Assembly: GCA_905221605.1 (NCBI GenBank)
Contig: CAJNDS010002495.1
Location: 213,214 to 277,213, forward strand
Direction of reading: 5' to 3'
Length of the DNA: 64,000 bases
Source of the DNA: Symbiodinium natans
Lineage: Eukaryota > Sar > Dinophyceae > Suessiales > Symbiodiniaceae
In this document: one piece after another, positions 8,774-19,639 of the stretch
How positions within the stretch are numbered: the first letter of the stretch is position 1
Layout of the letters: each line of letters opens with the position of its first letter
Notes under the pieces: model-generated
Told to the model about the DNA's origin: nothing
The model's input: the letters and a program-made list of their open reading frames with translations, nothing else
Databases searched by the model: none
Position numbers and translations under genes: made by a program

Positions 8774-9627
8774 TCATATTCCCCAGGTCCGGAGACAAGA
8801 GAACCGCATCTTTATTATCCCGTCCGAGATTTCTGGAGCAAAGCGAGGAACATCCAGGCCCGACGCAACAGGGGCGCCCTCTTCCACCATTTTCTTCATC
8901 TGCTGGAAGAGCTCGGCATCATCTAGACAACGGGAAGGCCTTGCTCCAGTTCTTCGGGTCGATGTCATGGCAGAACTTGAAATTTTCACAGATGCAATCT
9001 GAAGCATCCTGCCAAGCCCCTTCTACCATCTGCCAACAAGAGCCGCGCCATGAACTTCGCCGAGACTTCCAAGACCGGGGCCCACACACACACACACAGA
9101 GGCCGTCCTGGGAGGTCGCAGCAGTCACCACGAAAAGGCGCCATGACCACATCTTCGTGGCAAGCAGAAGTCACATCCATCAATCTGGAGTCTGCAGAGG
9201 CAGGCATGACGCGCGTCGGTGTTTGTTTTGCAGGGCTGGACTTCCCCAACATCTTGCCTTCAGCAATCCGGATGAGGTCACGTCGATGGTCCGGGACGAA
9301 CCCCTGGGCGTGGGCAAGAACAAGGGAGCGGTGTACCCCGGCCTCCCTGATCATGGGCAGCATCGTGGCTCAGCAGCGCCACCCAGTCCTGAAGGGTTTC
9401 GTTATATAGCCGTTAGCGGTGATGTCCTCACACAAGGGCATGTCGAAATCCATGGCGAAAAACAGAGAACAACCCGATCCCGCTGGGGGAGCACTACAAC
9501 ACCGAGAAAAAGATCTCCCCCTTTGGGGGAGAGAATAGCTCCTTTCCAACTTCGTCGCACAGCCACCTGTTCCCGAAAATGGACACGGAATACATAAAAT
9601 TTTGGCACGAACAAACCAGGAAAACAA
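8774..9627 (-). pseudogene. Decayed minus-strand coding sequence, family unknown
   Basis: Several short minus-strand frames join into what looks like one eroded protein: a stretch with DFDMPLCEDITANGY, one with MIREAGVHRSLVLAHAQG, one with SDCICENFKFCHDIDPKNW, and one with CLDDAELFQQMKKMVEEG. Their composition is protein-like and they follow each other in the right order but in changing frames, consistent with a pseudogene or a multi-exon fragment. A longer plus-strand frame over the same DNA is rich in Arg, Ser and Pro and looks like an antisense shadow. I do not recognise the family. 8305-8773 shows no supported gene. Confidence 0.3.
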
Positions 9628-9725
9628 AACATGTCACGCAAGGAGAGCGAAAGCAGCGCCGCGCAGCCACAGCACCTAGCCCTATGACAACAGTGCACCA
9701 GCCTCCCAAGCTTGCTTCACACATG

Positions 9726-10690
9726 TAAAACACCTACACCCTAAACCCGAAAAACCCCTAAACCCTATAAAAACTCAAAAAATCTAAACCCTAAATCGAA
9801 ACTGTAAAGAACATCCCCAAAACCCTAAACCCTAAAAACCCATGAGCCCTAAATAATCCAAGAAAACCCGAAACCCTGTAAGCTCTAGACACCAAAACCC
9901 GAAATCCTAAAGCCATACGCCCTAAACCCTAAACCCTAACCTAAAAACCCCTACGCCCTAAACCCTAAAAACCCTAAACCCTAAAAACCCCGAAAATAAA
10001 AGCCCTAGACTCCAAAAAACCGTGAGCCCTAAACATAAACAACCCTAAACCCTAGAAACCCTCAACTTCAAGCCCCAAACACCCTAAACCCTGAAACCCC
10101 CTCAGGCCTGGACCCTAATCAACCCTAAACCCAAAAAACCCTAAGCCCTAAACCCTTATAACCCTGAGCCCTAGACCCAAAAACCCTATAACCCTAAAAC
10201 CGCCTAAACTCTAAGCCCAAAAGCCTAGAAAACCCCGAACCTCAAACCCTTGATCCACAAAAACCCTAAACCCTAACCTCTTAAAACGCCTGAACCCTAA
10301 ACCTAAAACACCCTCAGCCCTAAACCCCAAACCCTAAAAACCCCTAAACCCTCAACCCTAAAATCCCGTGAGCCTTAACCCCTAACAAAAACCCGAAACC
10401 ACAAAAACCCGAAACCCTAAACCCCAAAAATCCCGAAACCCTTTTCATCCCCTGAGCACAGAACCCGAAAATCCCCTAAACCCTATATAAACTAAAAAAT
10501 CCTAAACCCAAAACCCTAAAAATCTTGAAACCCTAAAGAAAAGTTCCAAAACCCCAAACCCTAAAACCCATGAGCCCTAGACCCAAAAAGCCCTAAACCC
10601 TGTAAGCTCTAGACACCAAAACCCGAAACCCTGAAAACCCATACGCCCTGAACCCTACAAACCCAAAAAAGCCCTAAACCTCGAAAGGGC
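9726..10690. repeat. Interstitial telomere-like array 1 (degenerate CCCTAAA)
   Basis: About 1 kb of imperfect CCCTAAA (TTTAGGG) repeats, with spacers such as AACCCTGAGCCCTAGACC. The heptamer is the Arabidopsis-type telomere repeat, also reported for dinoflagellates. The array is not a clean telomere: it has internal duplications, for example 9755-9930 resembling about 10474-10660, and 10014-10355 resembling 11422-11790 in array 2. No genes are supported inside it. Confidence 0.85.
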
Positions 10691-11391
10691 CCCGTAACAA
10701 GTATGAAGCGTGCAGAAATTATCCTGCTGCTCCGTCGAAAGGGTGGGGCTGACTAAGTCGACGCTACAAAGGCTTGCTTGGCTGGTCCTGCAGCTGATGT
10801 GGGACAGAGGGTCCTTCACAGTTCCACAAAGCCGATCTTCGAGCTCTATTTCGAGCCTCCTGCAGTCTCTAAGTCACCTCCGAAACCTTTAACTAGTGAG
10901 TGCAAGCGCTTACGCTGCGTGAGTCCGGGCGTCCTCACATTGTGGGTCTCTCTAATTTGAAGAACCCATTGGCCAGCAGGACAGGTGCAAAGAGTATGCA
11001 ATTGCGCCACTGGAAGGATGGGGCTGGCTAAGTCCAACACTCCAAGGGCTTGCTTGCTAGTGCTACAGCTGATGACAGTGAGCAACCGACGGGATAGTCA
11101 CAGCCTACTTCAGGGTGGGTTGCCATCAACTCTGCCCGTGAAGGAACTGCCCACCGGCCAATCAAAAAGTGCACAACAGGGGAGGTACTGCAATGTTGCT
11201 GAAGCTTCTACAGGCAGTATTCGATGCCGTCCCCAATGAGGGAGCCATCCTCCTGGAGTGGGTAGTATGCTTTTTGGATGAGCGTATAGCCACTGATATC
11301 CTTGAACACCTGGCTGAAGGAAGAAACAACACACCTCGCCAGTGTAGATGGACAGGAAGGCTACTTGCGAGCAACGACAGTTGAGGTTGCC
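10691..11391. other. Unique spacer between the telomere-like arrays, with an internal duplication
   Basis: About 700 bp of mixed-composition DNA. The stretch 10708-10810 and the stretch 10983-11090 are diverged copies of each other (shared GGGGCTG/GGCTAAGTC and GGCTTGCTTG blocks), so the spacer contains an old ~275-bp-spaced duplication. Short frames on both strands show no recognisable domain. The clean edges against CCCTAAA DNA on both sides suggest an insertion into one older array. Confidence 0.5.
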
Positions 11392-12182
11392 AACCTAAAC
11401 CCTAAACCCTCCCTGAAAAAAGCCCTAGACCCTAGAAGACCGTGAGCCCTAAACATTAACAACCCTAAACCCTAGAAACCCTCAACTTCAAACCCCGAGA
11501 ACCCTAAACCCTGAAACCCCCTAAGCCCTTGACCCTAATCAACCCTAAACCCAAAAAACCCTAAGCCCTAAACCCTTATAACCCTGAGCCCTAGACCCAA
11601 AAACCCTAAACCCTAAAAACGCCTAAACTCTAAGCCCAAAAACCTAGAAAACCCCGAACCTCAAACCCTTGATCCACAAAAACCCTAAACCCTAACCTCT
11701 TAAAACGCCTGAACCCTAAACCTAAAACCCCCTCAGCCCTAAACCCTAAACCCTAAAAACCCCTAAACCCTCAACCCTAAAATCCCGAATCCCGAAAACC
11801 CCAAAGCCCCTGACCTAGTCAACCATAAACCTAAGCCATAAACCCCCTGAACCCTAAACCCTAAAAACCCTAAACCCTAAAACGCCTAAACTCTAAGCCC
11901 AAAAAACCTTGACCCACAAAAACTTAAACCCTAACCTCTTAGAACGCCTGAACCCTAAACCTAAACCCTGAACCCTAAAACCTCCTACACCCGCAACCCT
12001 AAAATCCTGTGAGCCTCAAACCCAAAGCCTAAACCCTAAGAACCCCGTAGTCCGAAACCCTCAAAACTCAAAGCCTAAGTGCTAGAAAGCACTAAACCCA
12101 AAAGAAACCCAATTACCCCAAAACCCTAAAACCTAAAAACCGCTAAACCCTGAACACCAAAAAAACCTAAGCTCTCAACCCT
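11392..12182. repeat. Interstitial telomere-like array 2 (degenerate CCCTAAA)
   Basis: A second block of about 790 bp of degenerate CCCTAAA repeats. Its first ~370 bp follow the same sequence of variants as 10014-10355 of array 1, including CAACTTCAA and CCTTATAACCCTGAGCCC markers, so the blocks derive from one another by segmental duplication. Confidence 0.85.
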
Positions 12183-12428
12183 TTTTTGCCACGCATGGAT
12201 GTTCGTTGAAACACACATTCTTGCAAGAGAGCGGTCACGCAGACAGTCGCCGCAGACATCCCTCATGTCTTCTTCACGCAGCAAAAACTGTCTGTGGTTT
12301 GGAGCTATGGCAGTGGCCCATCCCTCTTGCTTTCCTGCTGCTGAGCCTCCAAGGCCACAGGAAGCGGCTGACAAGAACGCACTCAAACACCACGGAGAAA
12401 GGGCGGAGCTCTGCATCAACAGCCCTCC

Positions 12429-12716
12429 TTGGGCTTGCCATTCGGTCAGATTACAGCGCTTGTTCCTGTGTGCGTGGATGACATGACTGGTGCGCAACTG
12501 GATCGGAACCAGCTTGAAGTGGGCCTCCGAACAGAAATGCAAGCCCTTGAGAAACTGCGGGTAGGAACTTTCTTGGCAGACTCTGACGCCGTTCAGCTGG
12601 CTAAGGATGAAGTAACTACATTGGTGGTGATTTTGAGCAAAGGCGAATCAGCACTGCATGAAGGTTGGCACAGCCCAACTTCTTACAGTACTGTGTTCAG
12701 AAAGGCCTCACGGTAG
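12429..12716 (+). pseudogene. Ty1/copia reverse transcriptase fragment
   Basis: A 95-aa plus-strand frame containing RTEMQALEKLRVGTFLADS, which resembles the start of copia-type reverse transcriptase domains (an EM-x-AL-x-K segment followed by a short beta strand). No catalytic YVDD box follows; the sequence passes after about 60 residues directly into the RNase H end of the same polyprotein type. It is a deletion remnant. The frames upstream (12199-12486) do not show a supported domain. Confidence 0.5.
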
Positions 12717-12981
12717 TCTTCTGATTGCTGGGGTCACGCATGGAGCAGATGGACTGACGAAGACTCCAACGAGAGAGACGTTGGTAAGCTTGTTCCAAAC
12801 TGCAGGGTTGTTGTTGGTGGAAAGATTGGAAGTGGCAAGTAGAGAGTCTGCTGAAGCAGGGCTTTCCGACAGATCTGTGGAGTGGGAAGCCGCCCAGGCA
12901 TTGCAGACCCAGAACTTGAATCTGGAAGGCGTGGCGATGCTTGAAACTGCGGTGAAGTGCCCAGATGCCGTTGCCTGCTAG
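12658..12981 (+). pseudogene. Ty1/copia RNase H C-terminal fragment
   Basis: A 107-aa plus-strand frame with THGADGLTKTPTRETL followed by LFQTAGL. An ADxLTK motif close to the end of the polyprotein is typical of copia RNase H. It lies immediately after the RT start fragment at 12429-12716, in another frame, so the core of RT and the catalytic RNase H residues have been deleted between them. Non-functional. Confidence 0.5.
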
Positions 12982-13049
12982 GATTCGACGCGCTCAAGAA
13001 ACTGGGCGTGGGGCAGTTATGGGACATGGCAACTTCGCGAGCATACCCC

Positions 13050-13745
13050 GCGGGCTTGGGTTGAGGGTTCGGGTTGAACTTTGTTACAACCCCGGGTCCG
13101 ACCCCGGCGGCGGGGGGGGGAGCTAACCCTAACCTGGGTTAAGGTTTGGGTTAACCCGAACCCCAACCCAGGTTGGAGTCCGAGTTCGACCCAAACCCTA
13201 ATCTGAGTTAGGGTTCAGGATAACAGATAGCCGAACCTCAGGTGTCAGGTCAAGATAATCTGAACCCCAACCAGGGTTAGGGTTGGCCCCCCCTCTCCGG
13301 TTAGGGTTCGGACTAACCCTGACCTCAACCCAGACCTGGGGTTGGGTTCGGGTTAACCCCAACTCTAACCGCCCCCTCCCCTAAGCTCCCTCTTAAGAAG
13401 CCAGGGGTTAGGGTCGAGCTACCCTGACCCAACCTGGATGCGGGGTTCGGGTTCAAGTTTATAACCCAAGACCCCAGGTTAAGGTTCGGTTAACCCCAAC
13501 CCTAACCCTTGCCTAAGCTCCCTCATAAGGAGCCAGGGTTAGGGTTGGGGTTAACCCCAACCTTAACCCCTTCCCAGACCTGCGATTACCCTAACCACAA
13601 CCCGGATGCGGGGTTAGGGTTCGGGTAAACCCCAACCCTCCCTTCCTGGGGGGTAAGGTTCAAGCTAACCCTGACCCAACCCGGACCTGGGGTTGGGGCT
13701 CGAGTTAACTCAACCCTAACCCCTCCCCTAAGCTCCCCTGATATA
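13050..13745. repeat. GGGTTAGGGTT / AACCC mixed-orientation repeat block
   Basis: About 700 bp built from GGTTAGGGTT-, GGGTTCGGGTTA- and AACCCTAACC-like words in both orientations, often abutting as GGGTTAACCC palindromes. A longer marker (CTAAGCTCCCT followed by AAGGAGCC or AAGAAGCC) recurs near 13381, 13511 and 13730. This differs from the one-way CCCTAAA arrays to the left. A related short block lies at 14660-14800. Confidence 0.75.
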
Positions 13746-13869
13746 AGAAGCATCAAAATTTCAGCGTCCATAAAACCAATGATGCGAGCATGTATTTGCC
13801 CCCCTAATTTAAGTTGTGCAAGCTTGCTTCAAAATTGTGCGACCCAAAAACAACTCCACCCGTTTAGAA

Positions 13870-14580
13870 TAATTCTCTTCTCCTCTCTTCGTCTACAGGC
13901 TTTGCAGGACGACAAGAGACAAGGAAGGAGGGGTGGAATTTATCTCTTCTCCTCTTCTTCAGGCTTCGCAGGACGAGAAACAAGGTGGGGTGGAATTTAG
14001 AACTATTCTCTCTGTTCTTCTACCCCAACCCCCCGCTAACTTAAGTCGCGCGACCCAAAAAAAACTCCACAGGACGACAAGAAACAAGGGGGGGTGGAAT
14101 TTAGAATAATTCTCTTCTCCTCTCTTCTTCTACAGGCCTCGCAGGACGAGAGAGAAACAAGGTGGGGTGGAATTTAGAACTATTCTCTTCGCCTCTCTTC
14201 TCCTACGGACTTCGCAGGACGAGAAACAAGGTGGGGTGGAATTTAGAATCGAACTATTCTCTTCGCCTTCTCTTCCTCTCTTCTTCTACAAACTTCGAAG
14301 GACGACAAGAAACAAGGGGGGTGGAATTTAGAACAATTCTCTTCTCCTCTCTTCTTCTACAGGCTTCGCAGGACGAGAAACAAGGTGAGGTGGAATTTGG
14401 AACTATTCTCTTCGCCTCTCTTCTCCTACGGACTTCGCAGGACGAGAAACAAGGTGGGGTGGAATTTAGAACTATTCTCTTCGCCTCTCCTCCGACTTCG
14501 CAGGACGAGAAGCCAGGAGGAGGAATTTGAGTAATTCTCCTTGCAAGAAAACAAAGCGGGTGGAATTTAGAATCATTTTC
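13870..14580. repeat. Tandem array of ~70-bp units
   Basis: About ten imperfect units beginning GGTGGAATTTAGAA, then a CT-rich stretch (TTCTCTTCGCCTCTCTTCT), then ACTTCGCAGGACGAGAAACAAG. Unit starts are near 13934, 13990, 14092, 14166, 14236, 14321, 14388, 14458, 14511 and 14551, so the period varies from about 40 to 100 bp with a mode near 70. The open frame across 14162-14530 is a by-product of the repeat. Confidence 0.8.
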
Positions 14581-14659
14581 TCAAGAAACGACAACTAATA
14601 CCACTAGTACTGCTGCTACTAGAACTATTTGTACTTCTGACTACCACGAAGAAAACCAT

Positions 14660-14800
14660 CCTTGGGGTTGGGTTCGTTAACCCGATAACCTGACCTTTAT
14701 CCAGGTTCGAGTTGGAGTTAACCTAACTCCAACCCAAGTTGGAGTTCGAGTTAATCTGAACTATTTGGGTTGAAGTTAACCTAAAGAGTTCGGTTAAACA
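14660..14800. repeat. Second GGGTTAACC-type block
   Basis: A 140-bp stretch of GTTGGAGTTCGAGTTAA and its complements, related in style to 13050-13745 but built around GAGTT rather than GGGTT words. Confidence 0.5.
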
Positions 14801-14929
14801 CAACTTCAGAAAAATGTTCAAGAAAAGGATCAGGATAAACCCAAAGCCCCAAACAGCAAGGCTGAGAGTGGATAAAACCCCTTAGCAAATGGTCTCTGAT
14901 CACCTTATCACTCCCTGCCTCTGAGCATA

Positions 14930-15260
14930 GGTGTGCCACGCCGCGCGTCCTGTGGAGTTCGCTCTTCGCTTGACGGATGCGGAACGCCACGGAACGCCAT
15001 TCGGAACACCGCGGAACGCCGCGCGTCCTGTGGAGTTCCCCCTGAGCTTGACGGATTCGGAACGCTGGAACGCCACGTTCTGTGAGTTCCCCCCCTTTGC
15101 TGACTTCGGAACACCACGTGTTCCCCCTTAACAGCGCGCGTTACGCCACTCGCGAACGCGGAGCATTCGGGAAAAACGGGAACCCTTCTGCGGAGCATTC
15201 GGGAAGGAACGCCACGTCGGAACGCCACGTCGGCGTGCGTCCTGCAGCGTTCCCCCTTGG
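14930..15260. repeat. GGAACGCC-rich short-repeat region
   Basis: Irregular repeats of GGAACGCCACG and GCGCGTCCTGTGGAGTTCCC with intervening TTGACGGAT-CGGAACGC. The long minus-strand frame across 14908-15315 has a repetitive composition and is not treated as a gene. Confidence 0.65.
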
Positions 15261-15382
15261 CTACAAAACAGCTATCACGCCCACCACTGTTGGCATAAGT
15301 TGATCTCCTTGTCAAAACCTTTGGGTTGGCCTACGTCAGGAAGGCACAGCATCCCGGCGTCGAGCCGACCGACAAAGACAAT

Positions 15383-17930
15383 AGATGTTCTATCTGTCTT
15401 AGAGCCAGAGGAATCAGTATCTTGCAGCTCCAAGCACTATGTTCAAGATTGAAGAACTTCATGACCAGGTGCTAAACCGGACGGAGGATAAGTCACAGAT
15501 TGAACTTCAAGTCTGGTATCGTTTTGCTCCCGGGATTGCCTGGCAATAGCGTTAACTTTGTTGATCTTCCATATTCCATCAGCTCTAAGCAGCAAAGGAT
15601 GAAGTTTTTAGGATGCAATGTATCCTTAATCAGCATAGGCTCATGCATGCCTTTCATTCTGCCCCTGGAAAATATCAGTTTCAGAAAGTGATCCTGGAGC
15701 TCCGCCAGAAACAGTTAGCCATCTCAGATGAGCTCGCACTTCAGGCGGCAAGGTTCCACATCTATGGAGTTAAATCTTCACAGGAGATCTTTGCCTGGAA
15801 GGTAACTGCCCCTAGGAACACTTCGGATGTCTTTCTGCAGATTACTTTCCAGGATAGTACGTGGAACCCGCAGAAGATCCAGGAGTGTCTCAAGCAGGTT
15901 GCACTTCCTATCCAATACCAAGGTATTGCACATGTTCAAATTGGAGATGATGTCATTGTACCCGCCGCGCACGTGGTTGCGCATGTCTCCATTGCAGAAA
16001 TGCTTGTACACAATCCATACCTTGATCCCGTATGGCAGAGCGACTGTTCAACGGCTACAAGAGGTTGTTGATGCTCCAAAATGGGTCAGCAAACCTATCA
16101 ATCATATCTCTGAAAACCCCAGGGAACATTTCCTGAATTGCCACTCTGGGAGTGATAAAGTTGGGCAGGAAGGTTGATTCATGTCAGAGCAAGGGATGAA
16201 TATCAACCTGTCGCCAAACAGAGAATTGCCAGCATCCTGTGGCATAAAGACGACCTTGAAACACATTTCTTAATCCTCAACAAACAAGCGCCCTATGTTG
16301 TCATGACTGGCAAGTGTGAAGATGTACCAGAGCTTCAGAAGTTACAAAGCCTTCAGGCTTTTCTTCGGCGGAACTCTATCTTCCAAGATTGGGTGACACC
16401 TGATCATTTACCTAAGGTCCGCCAGAATGACGAAGATTTTAAGGCTGAACAAGGGATTGTCCAATATCTGCTTGTTCGAATTGTTGGTAAAACTGAACTT
16501 GAGATCCCCTTGATCCTCAGGAATGGGCACCTCCTTGTCTGTCATCCCGGGACTTCAGTGAACAAAAACGTTGTACTGTCGCTGCATCAAGGAGCACTTC
16601 TTTTTCTTCCACGATGTCACTCATGTGACATCTTGAAATTAATTGGAGCCAAACCGAGCGACATTTATGCATTCGACCTCTGTGCTAAAAGTAACCCTAA
16701 AACTGACCCTAAGGCTGGTCATACTAGCGCTCCTCTCATTCATAGCCGGGAATCAGGCCAACAAGATGTCAGTATTGAGCAATCGGACACTGCCCAGTGT
16801 CCGACTTTGCCCCATCAGCGACGGTCTGCTGCGCCGGCGACACGTAGAGAGCCCCAGGACAAGGAGCTGCAGGAAGTACAATCCTGAACCAAAGGTACTG
16901 AAGGTTCCAAGAAAAGGGGCAAGAGGCTGATAAAGGACAACTCGAGACTGTTCGAAGACGAAATACGTCCTTACGGTTTCAGGGTGAAGTTCCAGCTAAC
17001 GTTCGAGAACAAGTGCAACGATGTATTGCTGGATTATATTGCCCTGTCGCTGCGGCATACCCCATAATTGCTTGTGCGCAATGGAGCAAAGAAAACAGCC
17101 AGCACTATGCTCCTTTTCCCAAACAAGCTGCCCTTGTGCTGGCTGCGATTGGCTACAATGTCGGAGAAGCTGCAAGGGCAAAGCTTGACCATATCCTTGG
17201 TCGAGTCTACCTTGACTTGGCGAATAATACACCTTTAGAGCTTCCCGGCCACCGCACTCCTAGGTCCTAGGTTCCTTTGGGGAAATAGTTCGACATCACG
17301 CTGATCCAAATGAGGTTTCCATACCGCAACACGCAAGTGAACAAGTCAATGGTAAGGCAGGAAACACAAGTCAAGAGGCAAAAAGTAGGGACAGCCCTGT
17401 CCCTACCCAAACCTACTTAGCGCCCAACATTGAGACTGACTTTGGTCTTCCTGATCCCTCACATGCACATCTTTTGCCCGAATCTGAAACTAGCAAGGTC
17501 GGCCCCGACCTTGTCATAGTTAGAGGGAATGGACATAAAGGCCCAGATGATGACAAGCCAAGTACCGTTAGCTCCACTGAGCTGATACAGAAGTCAGAGG
17601 CTATCAAGGGGTATGAGTACCAAACAACGGAGCGTCAGAGTCCTGTTCCATGTTTGGGCTCTGCTCTCCCAACACAACCTGATAGCCCTACCCAACCGGA
17701 AATTCATAGCATTGCCACCAGTTCTGAAGATGACAGTGCACCTGAAACTACGAAGGCCAATGATAGTCATAACCCCAGTGCTGCTGGCGAACTAGGCCAC
17801 AGTCATTCATCAAGAACTAAGCCCCGAATAACTGGTTTATCTCAAGTCCTTAGAGCCAAGAAAGGACTTGTGAGAATTTTCCTGATACTTTCCACAGAAA
17901 TTAAAGAAATTCCAAACCAAACGTGAATTA
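15383..17930 (+). pseudogene. Degenerate partial copy of the large methyltransferase gene at 58574
   Basis: Fragments in changing plus-strand frames (15613-16071, 16174-16887, 17013-17270, 17474-17926) match, in order, the region of the 58.5-kb gene from about 59190 to 62220. Shared stretches include FHSAPGKY/FHTAPGKY, NPREHFLNCHSGSDK and HKDDLETHFLI. Visible lesions are: loss of the N-terminal ~205 residues, an in-frame-scale deletion of about 24 bp near 15677, premature stops, and a deletion of roughly 630 bp at about 17268 that removes the counterpart of 61090-61715. The copy stops before the methyltransferase domain. It is divergent, so it represents an old family member rather than a recent duplicate. 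Confidence 0.85.
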
Positions 17931-18133
17931 TATATAGTGAGAATCAATGTCAGTCCGAATATTATGCACGTCCCAATGTTAGTATTCTCAAATGTCAATT
18001 GCTCTTGGCGCAAGTCCTTCTTTTTTCACATCAAAAAGGGGTGTGCCGAAGATGCATGCACAGACGCGTTTTGCATCTGGTTTTTGCACGTGGTGAGTTT
18101 CCACGCGCATCAGCACCCGTGATTCCCCCAGCA

Positions 18134-19639
18134 TCAGTGCTGTAGCAAAAATCTCTCGACTGGCAGCTTGCCGAAAGAAGAAAGCTCAGTTGCACCAACC
18201 ATGTGAAGGACTGTCTGTCCAGCAAACCTCGAAGGAGCATCGGCCACATTGGACCACGATGGGACTCGTGCATACCAACTCAAAGACGGGCATGAATCTT
18301 CCAAGGCGCAAACATCTCTCAGAAGACGATCCATAGAAGGTGAAGAGCTGTACCCTTTCACCAGTCCAAGTCGCGCAGATTCGTTGTCAATCCACATGAT
18401 CACACGTCTGTTTTTGAGCATGTCTCCCAAAGAAAGCTTGATGGCCCATACCACGAACAGCTCAATTTGGCAAATCAAATGATCGCCATCACCGACAGTT
18501 CGGCTCCACTCTTCCAACACCTCCTTTGGAACTTCGTCTTGAAAAACCGCGCCAAAACCTCTTGAGCCATCTAATACCACAGCACCGATGCCTGCTATTT
18601 TGTTCTCCCAGGAGCCATCAGTCCAAATGTGGACTACCGAAGGATCATGTTCAAGGCGAATCTCTCGCGGAGGCAGGACAGAAATTGCTTGAATGGCCCT
18701 CTCACAAAGATTGCGGAGAACATCGGCGCTTGGCTTAGCACCGGCATATACGAAGCGGTTCAGATCGACACAAACATGTTTCAGCGTCATCCCCGAGAAG
18801 AATCCAGCTGCAAATCTTAGAAGACCAAGCAATATTTGCCCATCATGCCTTTGCAGCGCACCACTCTCATGCACATCGCGAAGTCTCTCAGTGACCTTTT
18901 CAACTCGGGACGATTTGTTGGCCATCCTGAAGATACCATGATGCAGTTCAGATACGTCAGCCACGGTTCCCAACACTTCGAATTTGGCTGAGAACGGTAG
19001 GCCTTTATGGCCTTCTCCCGACCGAGCGTGCTTCCAGCCTAATAGGTCCAAAAGGCGAGAACACGCCCAATCCGCACTCTCAGCAAGGGATTCCGTAGAC
19101 AACAGGGGAAAATCGTCAAAGTAGCATGACGACGCCACATGCAGCATCTTGTTGAATAAGAAATGTAAGGAGCGACTGATTCTGAGAAAGCTTGGCACGG
19201 ACGCGCTGGCTCCAAACAAGAGTGAGTTGCTCAAAAAGAATTTTCTCTGTCCGCACGCATCATCCAAGAACACCACGGCCAGCCTTCTGTCTTTTTGGGA
19301 AATCGGTACCTGCTTATAGGCTTTAGACAGATCCAGAGTTTTTCCAACCCAAGGGACCGCAGAGCCCATCTCCTTCATCTTCCGCGCCACCAGTATGGCC
19401 ATCGCCGCCAGGTAGTCACAGTCTTGTAAAACCAACCGCATGGAAGGTCCAAAAGAATCGTTCAGCTGGGCATCACTCGCATTGTCAATCGGCCTGATTT
19501 TGCTCGACTGTTGCAGGCCAAACCGTCGAATCGCCACCCACTGTTTGCTGCCCAGGAGTTGAGTGACTTCTCTCTCCGAAAATGGCCCGTCGAGGAATCC
19601 ATCCTCATCCTCTTCTTGAGTATTCGAGAAGCTGGTCAC
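18134..19639 (-). CDS. Reverse transcriptase-RNase H of element B
   Basis: A 501-aa frame covering RT and RNase H without interruption. RT motifs: KIRPIDNASD, TLDLSKAYKQV, LLFGASASVPSFLR and the catalytic YFDDFP. RNase H motifs: HIWTDGS (Asp), ICQIELFVVW (Glu), MWIDNESA (Asp) and SNVADAPSR (Asp). This frame shows that RT and RNase H are one polypeptide in this family and so identifies the equivalent break in element A as a frameshift. The N-terminal start overlaps the linker frame to the right by about 35 bases, another likely frame lesion. Confidence 0.9.
   Translation of the reverse strand: MTSFSNTQEEDEDGFLDGPFSEREVTQLLGSKQWVAIRRFGLQQSSKIRPIDNASDAQLNDSFGPSMRLVLQDCDYLAAMAILVARKMKEMGSAVPWVGKTLDLSKAYKQVPISQKDRRLAVVFLDDACGQRKFFLSNSLLFGASASVPSFLRISRSLHFLFNKMLHVASSCYFDDFPLLSTESLAESADWACSRLLDLLGWKHARSGEGHKGLPFSAKFEVLGTVADVSELHHGIFRMANKSSRVEKVTERLRDVHESGALQRHDGQILLGLLRFAAGFFSGMTLKHVCVDLNRFVYAGAKPSADVLRNLCERAIQAISVLPPREIRLEHDPSVVHIWTDGSWENKIAGIGAVVLDGSRGFGAVFQDEVPKEVLEEWSRTVGDGDHLICQIELFVVWAIKLSLGDMLKNRRVIMWIDNESARLGLVKGYSSSPSMDRLLRDVCALEDSCPSLSWYARVPSWSNVADAPSRFAGQTVLHMVGATELSSFGKLPVERFLLQH

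Noticed and set aside
8713..9597. 294-aa plus-strand frame
   Set aside because: Arg/Ser/Pro/His-rich composition without domains; the minus strand of the same DNA has more protein-like segments.
14908..15315. 135-aa minus-strand frame
   Set aside because: Repetitive translation of the GGAACGCC short-repeat region.
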